Source: Streptomyces silvae (lineage in GTDB: Bacteria; Actinomycetota; Actinomycetes; Streptomycetales; Streptomycetaceae). From it: a stretch of DNA of 64,000 nucleotides. The translations under genes were made by a program, and so were the position numbers. The DNA lies in the NCBI RefSeq assembly GCF_016745505.1, contig NZ_JAERUC010000184.1, forward strand, positions 1-64,000, in the 5' to 3' direction. Under the pieces are notes generated by a model. That model was not told the DNA's origin. It saw nothing but the letters and a program-made list of their open reading frames with translations, and made no database searches. The stretch's first letter is position 1. Every line of letters begins with the position of its first letter. Shown piece by piece: positions 14,747-23,301 of the stretch.

Positions 14747-16138
14747 ATGGCCCAGAATCCCCACGGCGAAGCTCCCGCCCGCCCGTTCCTGCCGGCCCGC
14801 GGCAGACGGGCCCTGTCCTTCGTCACGGCGGGCGTGCTCGCCGCAGCCGGTGTCGTCGCGCTCGCCGGCAACGCCCAGGCCGTCGGCGCCCTCGGCGACG
14901 CCGCGGCCGCCAAGGGCCGCTACTTCGGCACGGCGGTGGCCGCCAACCACCTCGGCGAGGCGGCGTACGCGTCGACGCTGGACGCCCAGTTCGACTCGGT
15001 CACCCCCGAGAACGAGATGAAGTGGGACGCCGTCGAGAGCTCCCGCAACTCGTTCAGCTTCTCGGCGGCCGACCAGATCGTCAGCCACGCGCAGACCAAG
15101 GGGATGAAGGTCAGGGGCCACACCCTCGTGTGGCACTCGCAGCTCCCGGGCTGGGTGAGCGGTCTGTCCGCCACCGAGCTCCGTTCCGCCATGAACAACC
15201 ACATCACCCAGGTGATGACCCACTACAAGGGCAAGATCCACTCGTGGGACGTGGTGAACGAGGCGTACCAGGACGGGAGCAGCGGCGCACGGCGCAGTTC
15301 GCCGTTCCAGGACAAGCTCGGCAACGGCTTCATCGAGGAGGCGTTCCGCACCGCTCGTACGGTCGATGCCGGCGCCAAGCTCTGCTACAACGACTACAAC
15401 ACCGACGGTCAGAACGCGAAGAGCAACGCGGTCTACGACATGGTGAAGGACTTCAAGCAGCGCGGCGTGCCGATCGACTGCGTCGGTTTCCAGTCGCACT
15501 TCAACAGCAACTCGCCCGTCCCCTCCGACTACCAGGCCAATCTGCAGCGCTTCGCCGATCTCGGTGTCGATGTGCAGATCACCGAGCTGGACATCGAGGG
15601 CTCCGGATCGGCGCAGGCCGCGAACTACACCAAGGTCGTGAACGCCTGCCTGGCGGTCACCCGGTGCACCGGCCTGACCGTCTGGGGGGTCACGGACAAA
15701 TACTCGTGGCGCAGCAGCGGCACCCCGTTGCTCTTCGACGGTGACTACAACAAGAAGCCGGCGTACGACGCGGTGCTGGCGGCGCTCGGCGGGTCGAGCG
15801 GTGGCGGTGACGACGGCGGTGAGGACGGCGGCGGCACCGGTGCCTGCACGGCGACGTACTCCCAGACCTCGACCTGGAACGGCGGGTACAACGGCGAGGT
15901 GACCGTGAAGGCCGGCGGTTCGGGCATCACCACCTGGACGGTCCCGGTGACCGTCCCCTCGCCCCAGAAGGTCTCGGCCGTCTGGAACGGCACGCCCACC
16001 ACGTCGGGCGACGTGATGACGGTCAGGCCCGCCTGGAACGGGACCCTGGCGGCCGGTGCCTCGACGAGCTTCGGGTTCACCGTCACGACGAACGGCAACA
16101 CGTCGGCCCCCGTCGTCGGCGCCTGCACCGCCTCCTGA
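14747..16138 (+). CDS. Secreted endo-1,4-beta-xylanase, GH10 plus CBM2
   Basis: Secreted enzyme of 463 residues that cleaves beta-1,4-xylan internally. A signal peptide (about residues 1-44, ending GNAQA) leads to a GH10 barrel (about 50-345) with the acid/base Glu172 in WDVVNEA and the nucleophile Glu280 in ITELDIEG. The 108-residue spacing equals that of classical Streptomyces XlnA. A Gly/Asp-rich linker (GGSSGGGDDGG) joins a C-terminal family 2 carbohydrate-binding module with paired cysteines (GACTATYS, VGACTAS) and surface Trp residues (STWNGGY, AVWNGT, PAWNGT). ATG 14747 (or GTG 14744) follows AGAGG and GGAAA. The strong terminator at 16153-16190 separates it from the converging LacI gene. 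Confidence 0.95.
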   Translation: MAQNPHGEAPARPFLPARGRRALSFVTAGVLAAAGVVALAGNAQAVGALGDAAAAKGRYFGTAVAANHLGEAAYASTLDAQFDSVTPENEMKWDAVESSRNSFSFSAADQIVSHAQTKGMKVRGHTLVWHSQLPGWVSGLSATELRSAMNNHITQVMTHYKGKIHSWDVVNEAYQDGSSGARRSSPFQDKLGNGFIEEAFRTARTVDAGAKLCYNDYNTDGQNAKSNAVYDMVKDFKQRGVPIDCVGFQSHFNSNSPVPSDYQANLQRFADLGVDVQITELDIEGSGSAQAANYTKVVNACLAVTRCTGLTVWGVTDKYSWRSSGTPLLFDGDYNKKPAYDAVLAALGGSSGGGDDGGEDGGGTGACTATYSQTSTWNGGYNGEVTVKAGGSGITTWTVPVTVPSPQKVSAVWNGTPTTSGDVMTVRPAWNGTLAAGASTSFGFTVTTNGNTSAPVVGACTAS

Positions 16139-16152
16139 CCACCCCCCACGGC

Positions 16153-16190
16153 CTCCGCCCCGCCCGGGCTTCCGACCGGGCGGGGCGGAG
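16153..16190. terminator. Bidirectional terminator between xylanase and LacI genes
   Basis: Perfect 15-bp inverted repeat (16153-16167 and 16176-16190, core CCGCCCCGCCCGG) with an 8-base loop, between the convergent stops at 16138 and 16205. Confidence 0.85.
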
Positions 16191-16204
16191 CACTGCCGGT
16201 GCGG

Positions 16205-17350
16205 TCAGCCGGCGGCGGAGGGGCCGCTGCCGGTGGCGGCGAGTGCCGGGGCGGTGGACGCGGCGAGGACGGCCCCGGCCGGGACACCAGCCCCCTCCGG
16301 TGCCGGCGCCGGTGCCGGTGCCGTCGATTCGCGTACCACCAGCCGGGGCCTGATCAGCAGCGAACGTCCTGCGGCAGGGGCGGAGTCGATCCGGGCCCGC
16401 AACTGCTGGAAGGTCTCCGCGGCCATCTCCGGAAGCGGCTGGCGGACCGTGGTGAGCGGCGGTTCGAAGAGGTCGGCGAGCAGGATGTCGTCGAAGCCGA
16501 CCACCGAGACGTCCCGTCCCGCGGCGCGCCCGGCGTCCTTGGCGCCCCGGCAGATGCCGATCGCGCACATGTCGTTGATCGCGACGAAGCCGGTGGGCGG
16601 GTCGGCCCGGGCGAGGAGCTCCCTGGCGGCGTTCCGGCCCAGTTCCGCCGCGTCCTTGTCGCCGAACTCGGTGGTGTCCGCACCGGGCCACACGATCGCC
16701 CCGGCCGGATCGATTCCCGCCGCCTCCAGGGCCGAACGGAAGCCCCGTAGCCGCTCACGCCGGTTCACACTGTGGACGGAGCCGGAGACGAAGGCCAGCT
16801 TCCGGTGGCCCAGTTCGATCAGATGACGGGTGGCGAGCTCGGCCCCCATCGCGTTGTCCACACTGATGCTGGCCAGGGACGACGGGTCGCCCGCCTGCGC
16901 CGTCCGGTCGAAGGCCACCATCTTGAGCCCCCTGCCCAGCAGGGGCGTCATGTGGTCCAGCGAGGGCAGCGAGGAGCAGAGCACCACCCCGCTCACCCCG
17001 TCGGCGAGCAGCTCCTCGCCGTACTTCAGCTCCCTGGCGGGGTCGCGCTCGCTGTTGCAGAGCAGTACGTGGTAGCCCTCGGCCAGCGCGATGGCCTCCA
17101 GCTCCCTGGCCAGCGCCCCCCAGAACGGGTTGGCGACGGACGGCACGATCAGGCCGATGACCTTGATCCGGCCCGTGCGGAGCATGCGGGCCGCCCGGTT
17201 GGGGCGGTAGTTGAGCTGCTCGATCGCCTGCTCCACGCGAGCCAGGGTGGCCGCCTGCATACGGTCGGTCCGCCCGTTGAGGACGTTGGAGACCGTGCTC
17301 GCCGAGACCCCTGCGGTCTCCGCGACCTGATGGATCGTTACCCCGCTCAT
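16205..17350 (-). CDS. LacI-family transcriptional regulator of the adjacent sugar-import operon
   Basis: Repressor of 381 residues. The N-terminal helix-turn-helix (TIHQVAETAGVSASTVSNVLNGR, beginning at residue 5) and hinge (NYRPNRAARMLRTG) are followed by a periplasmic-binding-like effector domain (about 62-340, IGLIVPSVANPFW, VVGFDDILLADLF, LTTVRQP). The last 30 residues are an Ala/Pro-rich tail absent from most relatives. The start follows GGAGG four bases upstream. Divergent to the ABC importer operon. A shared CGATTTAC motif occurs once near its own promoter (17391) and once at the importer promoter (17495), the expected pattern for an autoregulated repressor induced by an imported oligosaccharide. 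Confidence 0.92.
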   Translation of the reverse strand: MSGVTIHQVAETAGVSASTVSNVLNGRTDRMQAATLARVEQAIEQLNYRPNRAARMLRTGRIKVIGLIVPSVANPFWGALARELEAIALAEGYHVLLCNSERDPARELKYGEELLADGVSGVVLCSSLPSLDHMTPLLGRGLKMVAFDRTAQAGDPSSLASISVDNAMGAELATRHLIELGHRKLAFVSGSVHSVNRRERLRGFRSALEAAGIDPAGAIVWPGADTTEFGDKDAAELGRNAARELLARADPPTGFVAINDMCAIGICRGAKDAGRAAGRDVSVVGFDDILLADLFEPPLTTVRQPLPEMAAETFQQLRARIDSAPAAGRSLLIRPRLVVRESTAPAPAPAPEGAGVPAGAVLAASTAPALAATGSGPSAAG

Positions 17351-17385
17351 GCCACCTCCGGTTCGGAACGCACTGCCCAGCCTAG

Positions 17386-17420
17386 TGTACCGATTTACTG
17401 AACTCACTCCACCGGTACAC
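17386..17420. promoter_or_regulatory. Candidate LacI operator near the regulator's own promoter
   Basis: Inverted repeat GTGTACCG (17386-17393) / CGGTACAC (17413-17420) overlapping the motif CGATTTAC at 17391-17398, 36-70 bases upstream of the LacI start. On the LacI strand TACACT lies here as a possible -10. Confidence 0.5.
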
Positions 17421-17456
17421 CCGTTAACATCCCTGAAAATTCTTGTGCATCAGCTG

Positions 17457-17486
17457 TTGACGCCACTCTCAAGGCGTTCCTAGCAT
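17457..17486 (+). promoter_or_regulatory. Promoter of the polysaccharide-utilisation operon
   Basis: TTGACG (17457-17462), an 18-base spacer, then TAGCAT (17481-17486). Transcription would start near 17493, directly at the candidate operator. Confidence 0.55.
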
Positions 17487-17494
17487 CACTGCAT

Positions 17495-17502
17495 CGATTT
17501 AC
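17495..17502 (+). promoter_or_regulatory. Candidate LacI operator at the importer promoter
   Basis: CGATTTAC, the same 8-mer and orientation as at 17391-17398, embedded in a partly symmetric ATCGAT core (17494-17499 region). Its position at the predicted transcription start fits repression. Confidence 0.5.
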
Positions 17503-17574
17503 CAGCACTTCCCAGCCATCTTGGGGACGTCAATGCTGGATCGATCCACCGCTCCACCTCAAAAGGGGTGTCCC

Positions 17575-18843
17575 ATGGAACTCAACCGACGGTCCGTGCT
17601 CGCCGCGATCGGCGCGGGCACCGCCGCCGCCGCTCTCGCAGGCTGTGGCGGCGGCGCGTCGTCCGCCGGCTCGGCCGACGGCCCGGCCGAGGGCGAGATC
17701 ACGCTGCTCACACCGATCTACGAAGGCGCCGACGGGAAGACACTGCTGGAGAAGAAGATCCTCGGCGGGTTCCGGAAGAAGTATCCGGACGTCAAGGTGA
17801 ACGTGGACTACACGACGTACGCGCAACTCAACGAGAAGATCACCACCGGCCTGGCCGGCGGGCTGCTGCCCGACGTGCTGATGATGGGCGTCGGCTGGAT
17901 CCCCCCGTTCGCGGCGAAGAAGGCGATCGCCGAGCTGCCGGAGACGCTGGCCTCCGCGCACGACTACGAGAAGCGCGTGCTGGAGCCCTCGCGCTACGAC
18001 GGGAAGCTCTACGCCCTACCCGTCGTCCTCGACACCCGCATCGTCGTCTACCGCAAGGACCACTTCGCCGAGGCCGGGGTGAGGAAGACGCCGGCGAACT
18101 GGTCCGAACTCCGCGCCGTCGCCAAGCAGCTGACCCGGGACGGCCGAGTCGGCTTCGACCCGTTCTCCATCGACCTGCGCCAGTGCTGGGAGACGTTCCT
18201 CTTCGCCAACGGCGGTGAGCTGTTCAGCGCCGACGGGAAGAAGGTCCTGTTCACCGGCGCCCGCGGGGTGGAGGCCCTCCAGCTCTTCAAGGACCTGGTC
18301 AAGGACGGTTCTGCCGACTACGCCAGGAAGACGGACGCCGGCGCCCCCTCCAACGTCCAGACCGGCAAGGCGTCGATGATGATGACGACCAGCGCCCTGT
18401 GGGTCCAGGTGAAGGAGCAGAACCCCGACCTCATCGAGGACGACAAGCTCGGCTCGTTCGTGCTCGCCAACCGCAGGCCCGCCATGCTCCAGGGCGGCAC
18501 CCTCGTCACGCAGGCCGCACGCTCCAGGCACCCGGCGGCGGCGCGGGCGCTCGTCGAGTACCTCGCCACGCCCGACTCGATCCTCGGGGCCGCCGAGCAG
18601 CGTGGTTCGGTGCCCGGTCTGAGCGACCTCGACGACACCGGATACGTCAAGGAGAACCAGTTCGTCGATCTCTCCCTGAAGAACCTCCAGCACGCCTTCT
18701 CCGAGGGCGGGACCGCGGCCTGGATGGAGATCCGGGAAAAGATCAAGCCGACGCTGGAGCCCGCGATCGTCGGCGACCAGTCCGCGAAGGACGCCATCGC
18801 GGAGCTCGGCCGTCTCGCCGAGGCCGCCATCGGCCGGATGTGA
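17575..18843 (+). CDS. Sugar ABC transporter substrate-binding lipoprotein (CUT1 type)
   Basis: Solute-binding lipoprotein of 422 residues that captures an oligosaccharide for import. Signal region MELNRRSVLAAIGAG has a twin arginine and ends in lipobox LAGC, so it is probably a Tat-exported lipoprotein anchored at Cys22-24. The body shows the family-1 extracellular binding fold (EITLLTPIYEGADGKTLLEK, VDYTTYAQLNEKI, SRHPAAARALVEYLATPDS). ATG 17575 is preferred over an upstream in-frame ATG because AAGGGG lies at the right distance and the signal peptide begins here. First gene of the operon; a permease pair follows. No ATPase gene is present; Streptomyces CUT1 importers usually share MsiK. 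Confidence 0.93.
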   Translation: MELNRRSVLAAIGAGTAAAALAGCGGGASSAGSADGPAEGEITLLTPIYEGADGKTLLEKKILGGFRKKYPDVKVNVDYTTYAQLNEKITTGLAGGLLPDVLMMGVGWIPPFAAKKAIAELPETLASAHDYEKRVLEPSRYDGKLYALPVVLDTRIVVYRKDHFAEAGVRKTPANWSELRAVAKQLTRDGRVGFDPFSIDLRQCWETFLFANGGELFSADGKKVLFTGARGVEALQLFKDLVKDGSADYARKTDAGAPSNVQTGKASMMMTTSALWVQVKEQNPDLIEDDKLGSFVLANRRPAMLQGGTLVTQAARSRHPAAARALVEYLATPDSILGAAEQRGSVPGLSDLDDTGYVKENQFVDLSLKNLQHAFSEGGTAAWMEIREKIKPTLEPAIVGDQSAKDAIAELGRLAEAAIGRM

Positions 18844-18855
18844 GGACGCGTCACC

Positions 18856-19821
18856 ATGGGAGCGACAACCGTAGTGAAGGCCCGGCCGGCCAGGCCGCCT
18901 TCCCCTCCTGAGACCTCGGCGCCGCTGCGGACCGGCCGGGTCCCCACCGGCCCGGGACGCCGCCGGCGGCGGGCGGGCATGCTCATGGTGGCGCCCGCGC
19001 TGCTGCACGCCTCGCTGTGGATCGGCCTTCCGGTCGTGGTCTCGGTGGCCCTGGCGTTCACGAAGTACGACGTGCTGACCGCACCGGAGTTCGTGGGCCT
19101 GGACAACTTCCGGGACATGCTGGACGACGCGGTCTTCCGCAAGTCCATCGTCAACACCCTGCTGTACACCTTCTTCACCGTGCCGTTCGGGATGGCACTG
19201 GGCCTGCTGGTGGCCCTCGCCCTGCACACGGGGCTCAAGGCGCGCGGCATCTTCCGCACCGCCGTGTTCCTGCCCCAGGTCACCGCCACCGTCGCGATCG
19301 CGCTGGTCTGGCTGTGGATCTACAACCCGGGCAACGGTCTGCTCAACACGATGCTGGCGTTCCTCGGTGTCGACGGCCCGGCCTGGCTCGCCTCGACGAC
19401 CTGGGCGCTGCCGTCGGTGATCCTGGTCGGCATCTGGCAGGGCATCGGCATGAAGATGCTCATCTACCTCGCCGCGCTCCAGTCCCTGCCGAGGGAGCTG
19501 TACGAGGCGGCGTCGGTGGACGGGGCGTCCCGGGTGCGGCAGTTCTTCTCGATCACGCTGCCGCTGCTCAAGCCGGCGACGTTCTTCGTGCTCATCACCT
19601 CGATGATCAGCGCGTTCCAGTCCTTCGACCAGATCTACATCCTGACCGACGGCGGCCCCGCCAACAGCACCACGATGATGACGTACGAGATCTACAAGTC
19701 CGCCTTCCGGGAGTTCCGCGTCGGTTACGCCAGCGCGCAGTCACTGGTGCTCTTCGTGCTGCTGATGGGCTTCACCCTGGTCAACAAGCGGATCATGGGA
19801 GGCAGTCGTGGCCACAACTGA
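18856..19821 (+). CDS. Sugar ABC transporter permease 1
   Basis: Inner-membrane permease of 321 residues with six predicted membrane segments (first at MLMVAPALLHASLWIGLPVV) and the cytoplasmic EAA loop YEAASVDGASRVRQFFSITLP that contacts the ATPase. The unusually long N-terminus (about 40 residues, Pro/Arg-rich) is normal for this permease class. It follows the binding protein by 12 bases and overlaps the second permease by 14 bases. Confidence 0.93.
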   Translation: MGATTVVKARPARPPSPPETSAPLRTGRVPTGPGRRRRRAGMLMVAPALLHASLWIGLPVVVSVALAFTKYDVLTAPEFVGLDNFRDMLDDAVFRKSIVNTLLYTFFTVPFGMALGLLVALALHTGLKARGIFRTAVFLPQVTATVAIALVWLWIYNPGNGLLNTMLAFLGVDGPAWLASTTWALPSVILVGIWQGIGMKMLIYLAALQSLPRELYEAASVDGASRVRQFFSITLPLLKPATFFVLITSMISAFQSFDQIYILTDGGPANSTTMMTYEIYKSAFREFRVGYASAQSLVLFVLLMGFTLVNKRIMGGSRGHN

Positions 19822-20713
19822 GCTGCTGGAACCGGCTCCCGCCCTGCGGAGGCGAACCGTTCCGCTCGGCAGGATCGCGCTCTACGTGACGCTGTCCGTC
19901 GTCTCCCTGCTGATGGTGGTGCCGTTCGCCTGGATGGTGCTCACCTCGCTCAGGACGCCGGTGGAGATCGCTTCGCAGGACGCCGGACTGCTGCCGGAAC
20001 ACTGGGAGTTCGGCAACTACGCCGACGCGCTGAAGGCCGCGCCGTTCGCCACGTACGCCCGGAACAGCTTCATCATCGCGATCAGTCACACCGTGCTCAA
20101 CGTCCTGGTGGCGTCGATGGCGGGGTACGCGCTGGCGCGGATCAGGTTCCGCGGCAGCGAGATGATCTTCTATCTCTTCGTCGCGGCCCTGATGATCCCC
20201 ACGTACACCAAGGTGCTGCCGGAGTTCCTGATCGTCCGCTTCATGCCGCTGGCCGGCGGGAACGACATCCTCGGCCAGGGCGGCAGCGGCTGGCTGGACA
20301 GCTGGTGGGCGCTGATCGTCCCGGGCGCCGTCACGCCGTTCGCCGTCTTCCTCTTCCGGCAGTTCTACCTGGACCTGCCGGTCGAGCTCGAGGAGGCGGC
20401 CAGGCTCGACGGGCTCGGTGAGTACCGGATCTATTCGCGGATCATGTCGCCGCAGGTCAAGCCCGCCTTCATCACCGTGGCTCTGCTGACCTTCGAGTCG
20501 TCGTGGAACAACTTCCTCTGGCCGCTGCTGGTGACCCACACGGACAGCCTGCGGGTGATCCAGGTGGGGCTCTCCGTGTTCAAGACGGAGAACGGCACCC
20601 AGTGGCACTTCCTGATGGCGGGCACCACGCTCGCCACCCTGCCCATGGTCGTCCTCTTCCTCATCGGCCAGCGCTACTTCGTGCAGGGCTTCGCAACCGC
20701 CGGTCTCAAGTGA
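19808..20713 (+). CDS. Sugar ABC transporter permease 2
   Basis: Second membrane subunit, 301 residues, GTG start overlapping the end of permease 1 with GGGAGG upstream. Six membrane segments and the EAA loop LEEAARLDGLGEYRIYSRIM mark it as a MalG-type CUT1 permease. It forms the heterodimeric channel with the preceding gene product. Confidence 0.93.
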   Translation: MATTELLEPAPALRRRTVPLGRIALYVTLSVVSLLMVVPFAWMVLTSLRTPVEIASQDAGLLPEHWEFGNYADALKAAPFATYARNSFIIAISHTVLNVLVASMAGYALARIRFRGSEMIFYLFVAALMIPTYTKVLPEFLIVRFMPLAGGNDILGQGGSGWLDSWWALIVPGAVTPFAVFLFRQFYLDLPVELEEAARLDGLGEYRIYSRIMSPQVKPAFITVALLTFESSWNNFLWPLLVTHTDSLRVIQVGLSVFKTENGTQWHFLMAGTTLATLPMVVLFLIGQRYFVQGFATAGLK

Positions 20714-20719
20714 CCGGTT

Positions 20720-20738
20720 CCGGCCCCCTGCGGGCCGG
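20720..20738 (+). other. Small hairpin between permease and dehydrogenase genes
   Basis: CCGGCCC/GGGCCGG stem (20720-20726, 20732-20738) with a competing outer pairing GACCGG/CCGGTC (20712-20717, 20735-20740), in the 45-base gap of the operon. It may set transcript processing or partial attenuation between importer and enzyme genes. Confidence 0.45.
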
Positions 20739-20758
20739 TCACCGAAAGGGCTTCACCC

Positions 20759-21523
20759 ATGTCTGCTGATCTCCATGGCTCCCGCGCGCTCGTCACGGGG
20801 GCGGGGCACGGCATCGGCCGGGCCATCGCCGTCGCCCTGGCCGAGGCCGGCGCCGATGTCGCCGTCCACTACCACTCCTCCGCCGACGAGGCCGCGAGGA
20901 CCGTCTCCGCGATCGAGGCCCTGGGCCGCAGGGCCAAGGCGTTCCGGGCCGACGCGACCGTGACCGCCGAGGTGGACCTGCTGGTCGAGGAGGCCACCGG
21001 GTTCCTCGGCGGGCTGGACGTCCTCGTCTGCAACGCGGGCCACCTCATCGGCCGCGAGAAGATCGCGGAGATGTCCGACGACCACTTCGAGCGGGTCATC
21101 TCCACCAATCTGACGTCGGCGTTCCGCACGGTGCGGGCCGCTCTGCCGCATCTGACGCAGTCGTCCGCCGGACGCGTCATCACCATGTCGTCGCTGGCCG
21201 CGCACAACGGCGGCGGTCCCGGTTCGGTCGCGTACGCGGCGGCCAAGGCGGGCGTCCGGGGCTTCACCAAGGGCCTCGCGAAGGAGCTCGCCGGCACCGG
21301 TATCACCGTCAACACGGTCGCCCCCGGCTTCATCAAGGGCACGGCGTTCCACGACACGTTCACCGCCGCTCCGGCGCAGGAGGCCATGGAGGCCGGCATT
21401 CCGGTCGGCCGGGCCGGCACCCCGGAGGACGTCGCCCACGCGGTCGTCCATCTGGCCTCGCCCGCCTCGGGGTTCCTGACCGCCACCACGGTGGACATCG
21501 ACGGTGGCGTATGGCCGCGTTGA
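20759..21523 (+). CDS. Short-chain dehydrogenase/reductase
   Basis: NAD(P)-dependent oxidoreductase of 254 residues. It shows the cofactor motif TGAGHGIG (residues 13-20), the NAG motif (CNAGHLIG), catalytic Ser in TMSSLAAHN, the Tyr-x3-Lys pair in YAAAKAG and the C-terminal LTATTVDIDGG segment. In this operon the likely substrate is a keto-sugar acid or other lyase product, by analogy with KduD-type enzymes in uronate pathways; this is inferred from context. GAAAGGG lies upstream of ATG. It overlaps the next gene by 13 bases. Confidence 0.88.
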   Translation: MSADLHGSRALVTGAGHGIGRAIAVALAEAGADVAVHYHSSADEAARTVSAIEALGRRAKAFRADATVTAEVDLLVEEATGFLGGLDVLVCNAGHLIGREKIAEMSDDHFERVISTNLTSAFRTVRAALPHLTQSSAGRVITMSSLAAHNGGGPGSVAYAAAKAGVRGFTKGLAKELAGTGITVNTVAPGFIKGTAFHDTFTAAPAQEAMEAGIPVGRAGTPEDVAHAVVHLASPASGFLTATTVDIDGGVWPR

Positions 21524-23298
21524 GGCGGATCCCCCGGGAGCGGGGCGGCTGGTGGCACGCGTACGTCTGCCCGGCGCACGGCGTGGAGCTCGATCACGGT
21601 GATCTGCTCGCCGGGGTCTTCCCCGAGGGCGGTGCGCGGTGCGCGCACGGCTGCCGGGTGGACAGCGCCGCGGTGCGCGGCGCGTGGGTGGTCCTGTCGC
21701 ACCAGGCGTGGGCGCGGCATCTGCGGGTGCTCGCCCATCGGGGCGAGCGTGCGGAGGCGGTGGCGCGGCTGGCCGAGTACGCCGGTGTGTACGCGTCGCT
21801 CACCACGGAGCGGCACGGCGAGGCGCAGGGCTGGATGCTGCGTGGCCGGCTCTTCCACCAGGCGCTGACCGACGCGATCTGGGCGGTGAACATCGGGCAT
21901 GCCGTGATCACGCTGTCGCGGGACGGCACGGAGGATCTGGCGGCGGTGCTGCCGCTGCTGGACGAGCTGGAGCAGGCGGCGCTGGAGGCGCGCGGTGTGC
22001 TGACGGGCCGCGGTCAGCTGGCGTCCAACTACACCGCCTGGCTGAACGCGGCCGGCGCCTCCGCGGGCCGTGCCGCTTCGGCGGCGCGCGGCCTGGAGTG
22101 GGACGGCGGCAAGCCGTGGCTGGAGGGTGAGCACGGGCTGTACGCGCATCTGCGGGTGGCCGTCGCCGAGGACGGCTGGGAGTGGGAGGGCAGCACCTAC
22201 TACCACGGCTTCGTGCTGCGGGCGGCGCTGCTGGCGCTGCGTTCCACCGACCCCGCGGTGATCCCGTCCGACGTGGTGGGGGTGCTGGCCGGGATGACGG
22301 ACGTACTGGCGGGGATCGCCACGGCCGGCGGCATTCTGCCGGCCCTGCACGACGGCCCCTATCTGCGCCGCCCGCTGGCCCTGGAGTGGCTCGAACTGAT
22401 TGCACTGGCCCAGCAGTTGGTTCCGTCCGGCGGCCTGGACGCGGTGGCGGCACGGGCCCGGGAGGAGCTGGGGGCGTACGACGACGGGCTGGACCGTGAG
22501 CTGGGAGGCTGGTTCTCGGGGCCGCCCCTCCCCCGGCGCCCGGCACCGGACACGGTCACCGTGTTCCCGTCGGCCGGTTACGGGGTGGTGCGCGCGGCGG
22601 GCGTCCACGCCCTGCTGGACTTCGGTCCGCACGGGGGATCCCACGGGCACCGCGACAAACTGTCTCTTTATCTGTACGGCGACACGACTCCGTGGCAGCC
22701 GGATCCCGGTCAGGTGCCGTACGCCCACGCCGAGTTCCGGGATCTGTACGCGTCCACCGAGGCGCATCCGGCGTTCCGCGTCGACGGCGCGGAGCAGGCG
22801 GAATGCGCGGGCGCGCTGCTGGCCTCGGACGCCCGCTCGGTGACCGCCGAGGTCACCACGGCGTACGACGGGGTGCGTGCGGTGCGCAGGGTCGTGGCGG
22901 GTGACTGCTACCTGGTGGACCTGCTGAGCGTGACGGGCGGGGAGGCACGCCGCATCACCGGCCAGCTGCGTCCGGGGACGGCTCTGGACGTCCAGCAGCA
23001 GGCCACCGGCCCCCTGCGCACCACCTGGTACGGCGACGAGACCCTGCACGGCCGGCACACGCACACCCCGGGGGCGGAGGTCCGTCCGTTCTCGCGGCCG
23101 GGCCCCGGACCGGCCGACGATCCGCAGCGCACGCGCACCTGGGTCGACCTCACCGCGCAGGCGGAGCGGATCACGTTCGCCTCGGTGTACCAGGCGGCGT
23201 CCGCGGGCCCTGCGGTGACCGGTGTGCGGTTCGACGGCGAGGAGCTGACGGTGGAGCTGGCGGACGGTTCGGCCGCGCGTTTCGGAACGGGGGTCTGA
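21511..23298 (+). CDS. Heparinase II/III-like polysaccharide lyase with N-terminal Cys/His cluster
   Basis: Protein of 595 residues with an alpha/alpha toroid and C-terminal beta-sandwich of the heparinase II/III superfamily. Likely catalytic region residues are Asn173-Tyr174 (SNYTAWL), Tyr230-Tyr231-His232 (YYHGF) and the metal/His-rich loop GPHGGSHGHRDKL (His374, His378, His380). The N-terminus carries a possible zinc site, Cys20-x2-His23 and Cys44-x3-Cys48. There is no signal peptide, so it should act on imported oligosaccharides in the cytosol by beta-elimination. ATG 21511 lies inside the end of the SDR gene; the ribosome site is weak, consistent with coupled translation. Substrate not identified. 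Confidence 0.85.
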   Translation: MAALRRIPRERGGWWHAYVCPAHGVELDHGDLLAGVFPEGGARCAHGCRVDSAAVRGAWVVLSHQAWARHLRVLAHRGERAEAVARLAEYAGVYASLTTERHGEAQGWMLRGRLFHQALTDAIWAVNIGHAVITLSRDGTEDLAAVLPLLDELEQAALEARGVLTGRGQLASNYTAWLNAAGASAGRAASAARGLEWDGGKPWLEGEHGLYAHLRVAVAEDGWEWEGSTYYHGFVLRAALLALRSTDPAVIPSDVVGVLAGMTDVLAGIATAGGILPALHDGPYLRRPLALEWLELIALAQQLVPSGGLDAVAARAREELGAYDDGLDRELGGWFSGPPLPRRPAPDTVTVFPSAGYGVVRAAGVHALLDFGPHGGSHGHRDKLSLYLYGDTTPWQPDPGQVPYAHAEFRDLYASTEAHPAFRVDGAEQAECAGALLASDARSVTAEVTTAYDGVRAVRRVVAGDCYLVDLLSVTGGEARRITGQLRPGTALDVQQQATGPLRTTWYGDETLHGRHTHTPGAEVRPFSRPGPGPADDPQRTRTWVDLTAQAERITFASVYQAASAGPAVTGVRFDGEELTVELADGSAARFGTGV

Positions 23299-23301
23299 TC
23301 C

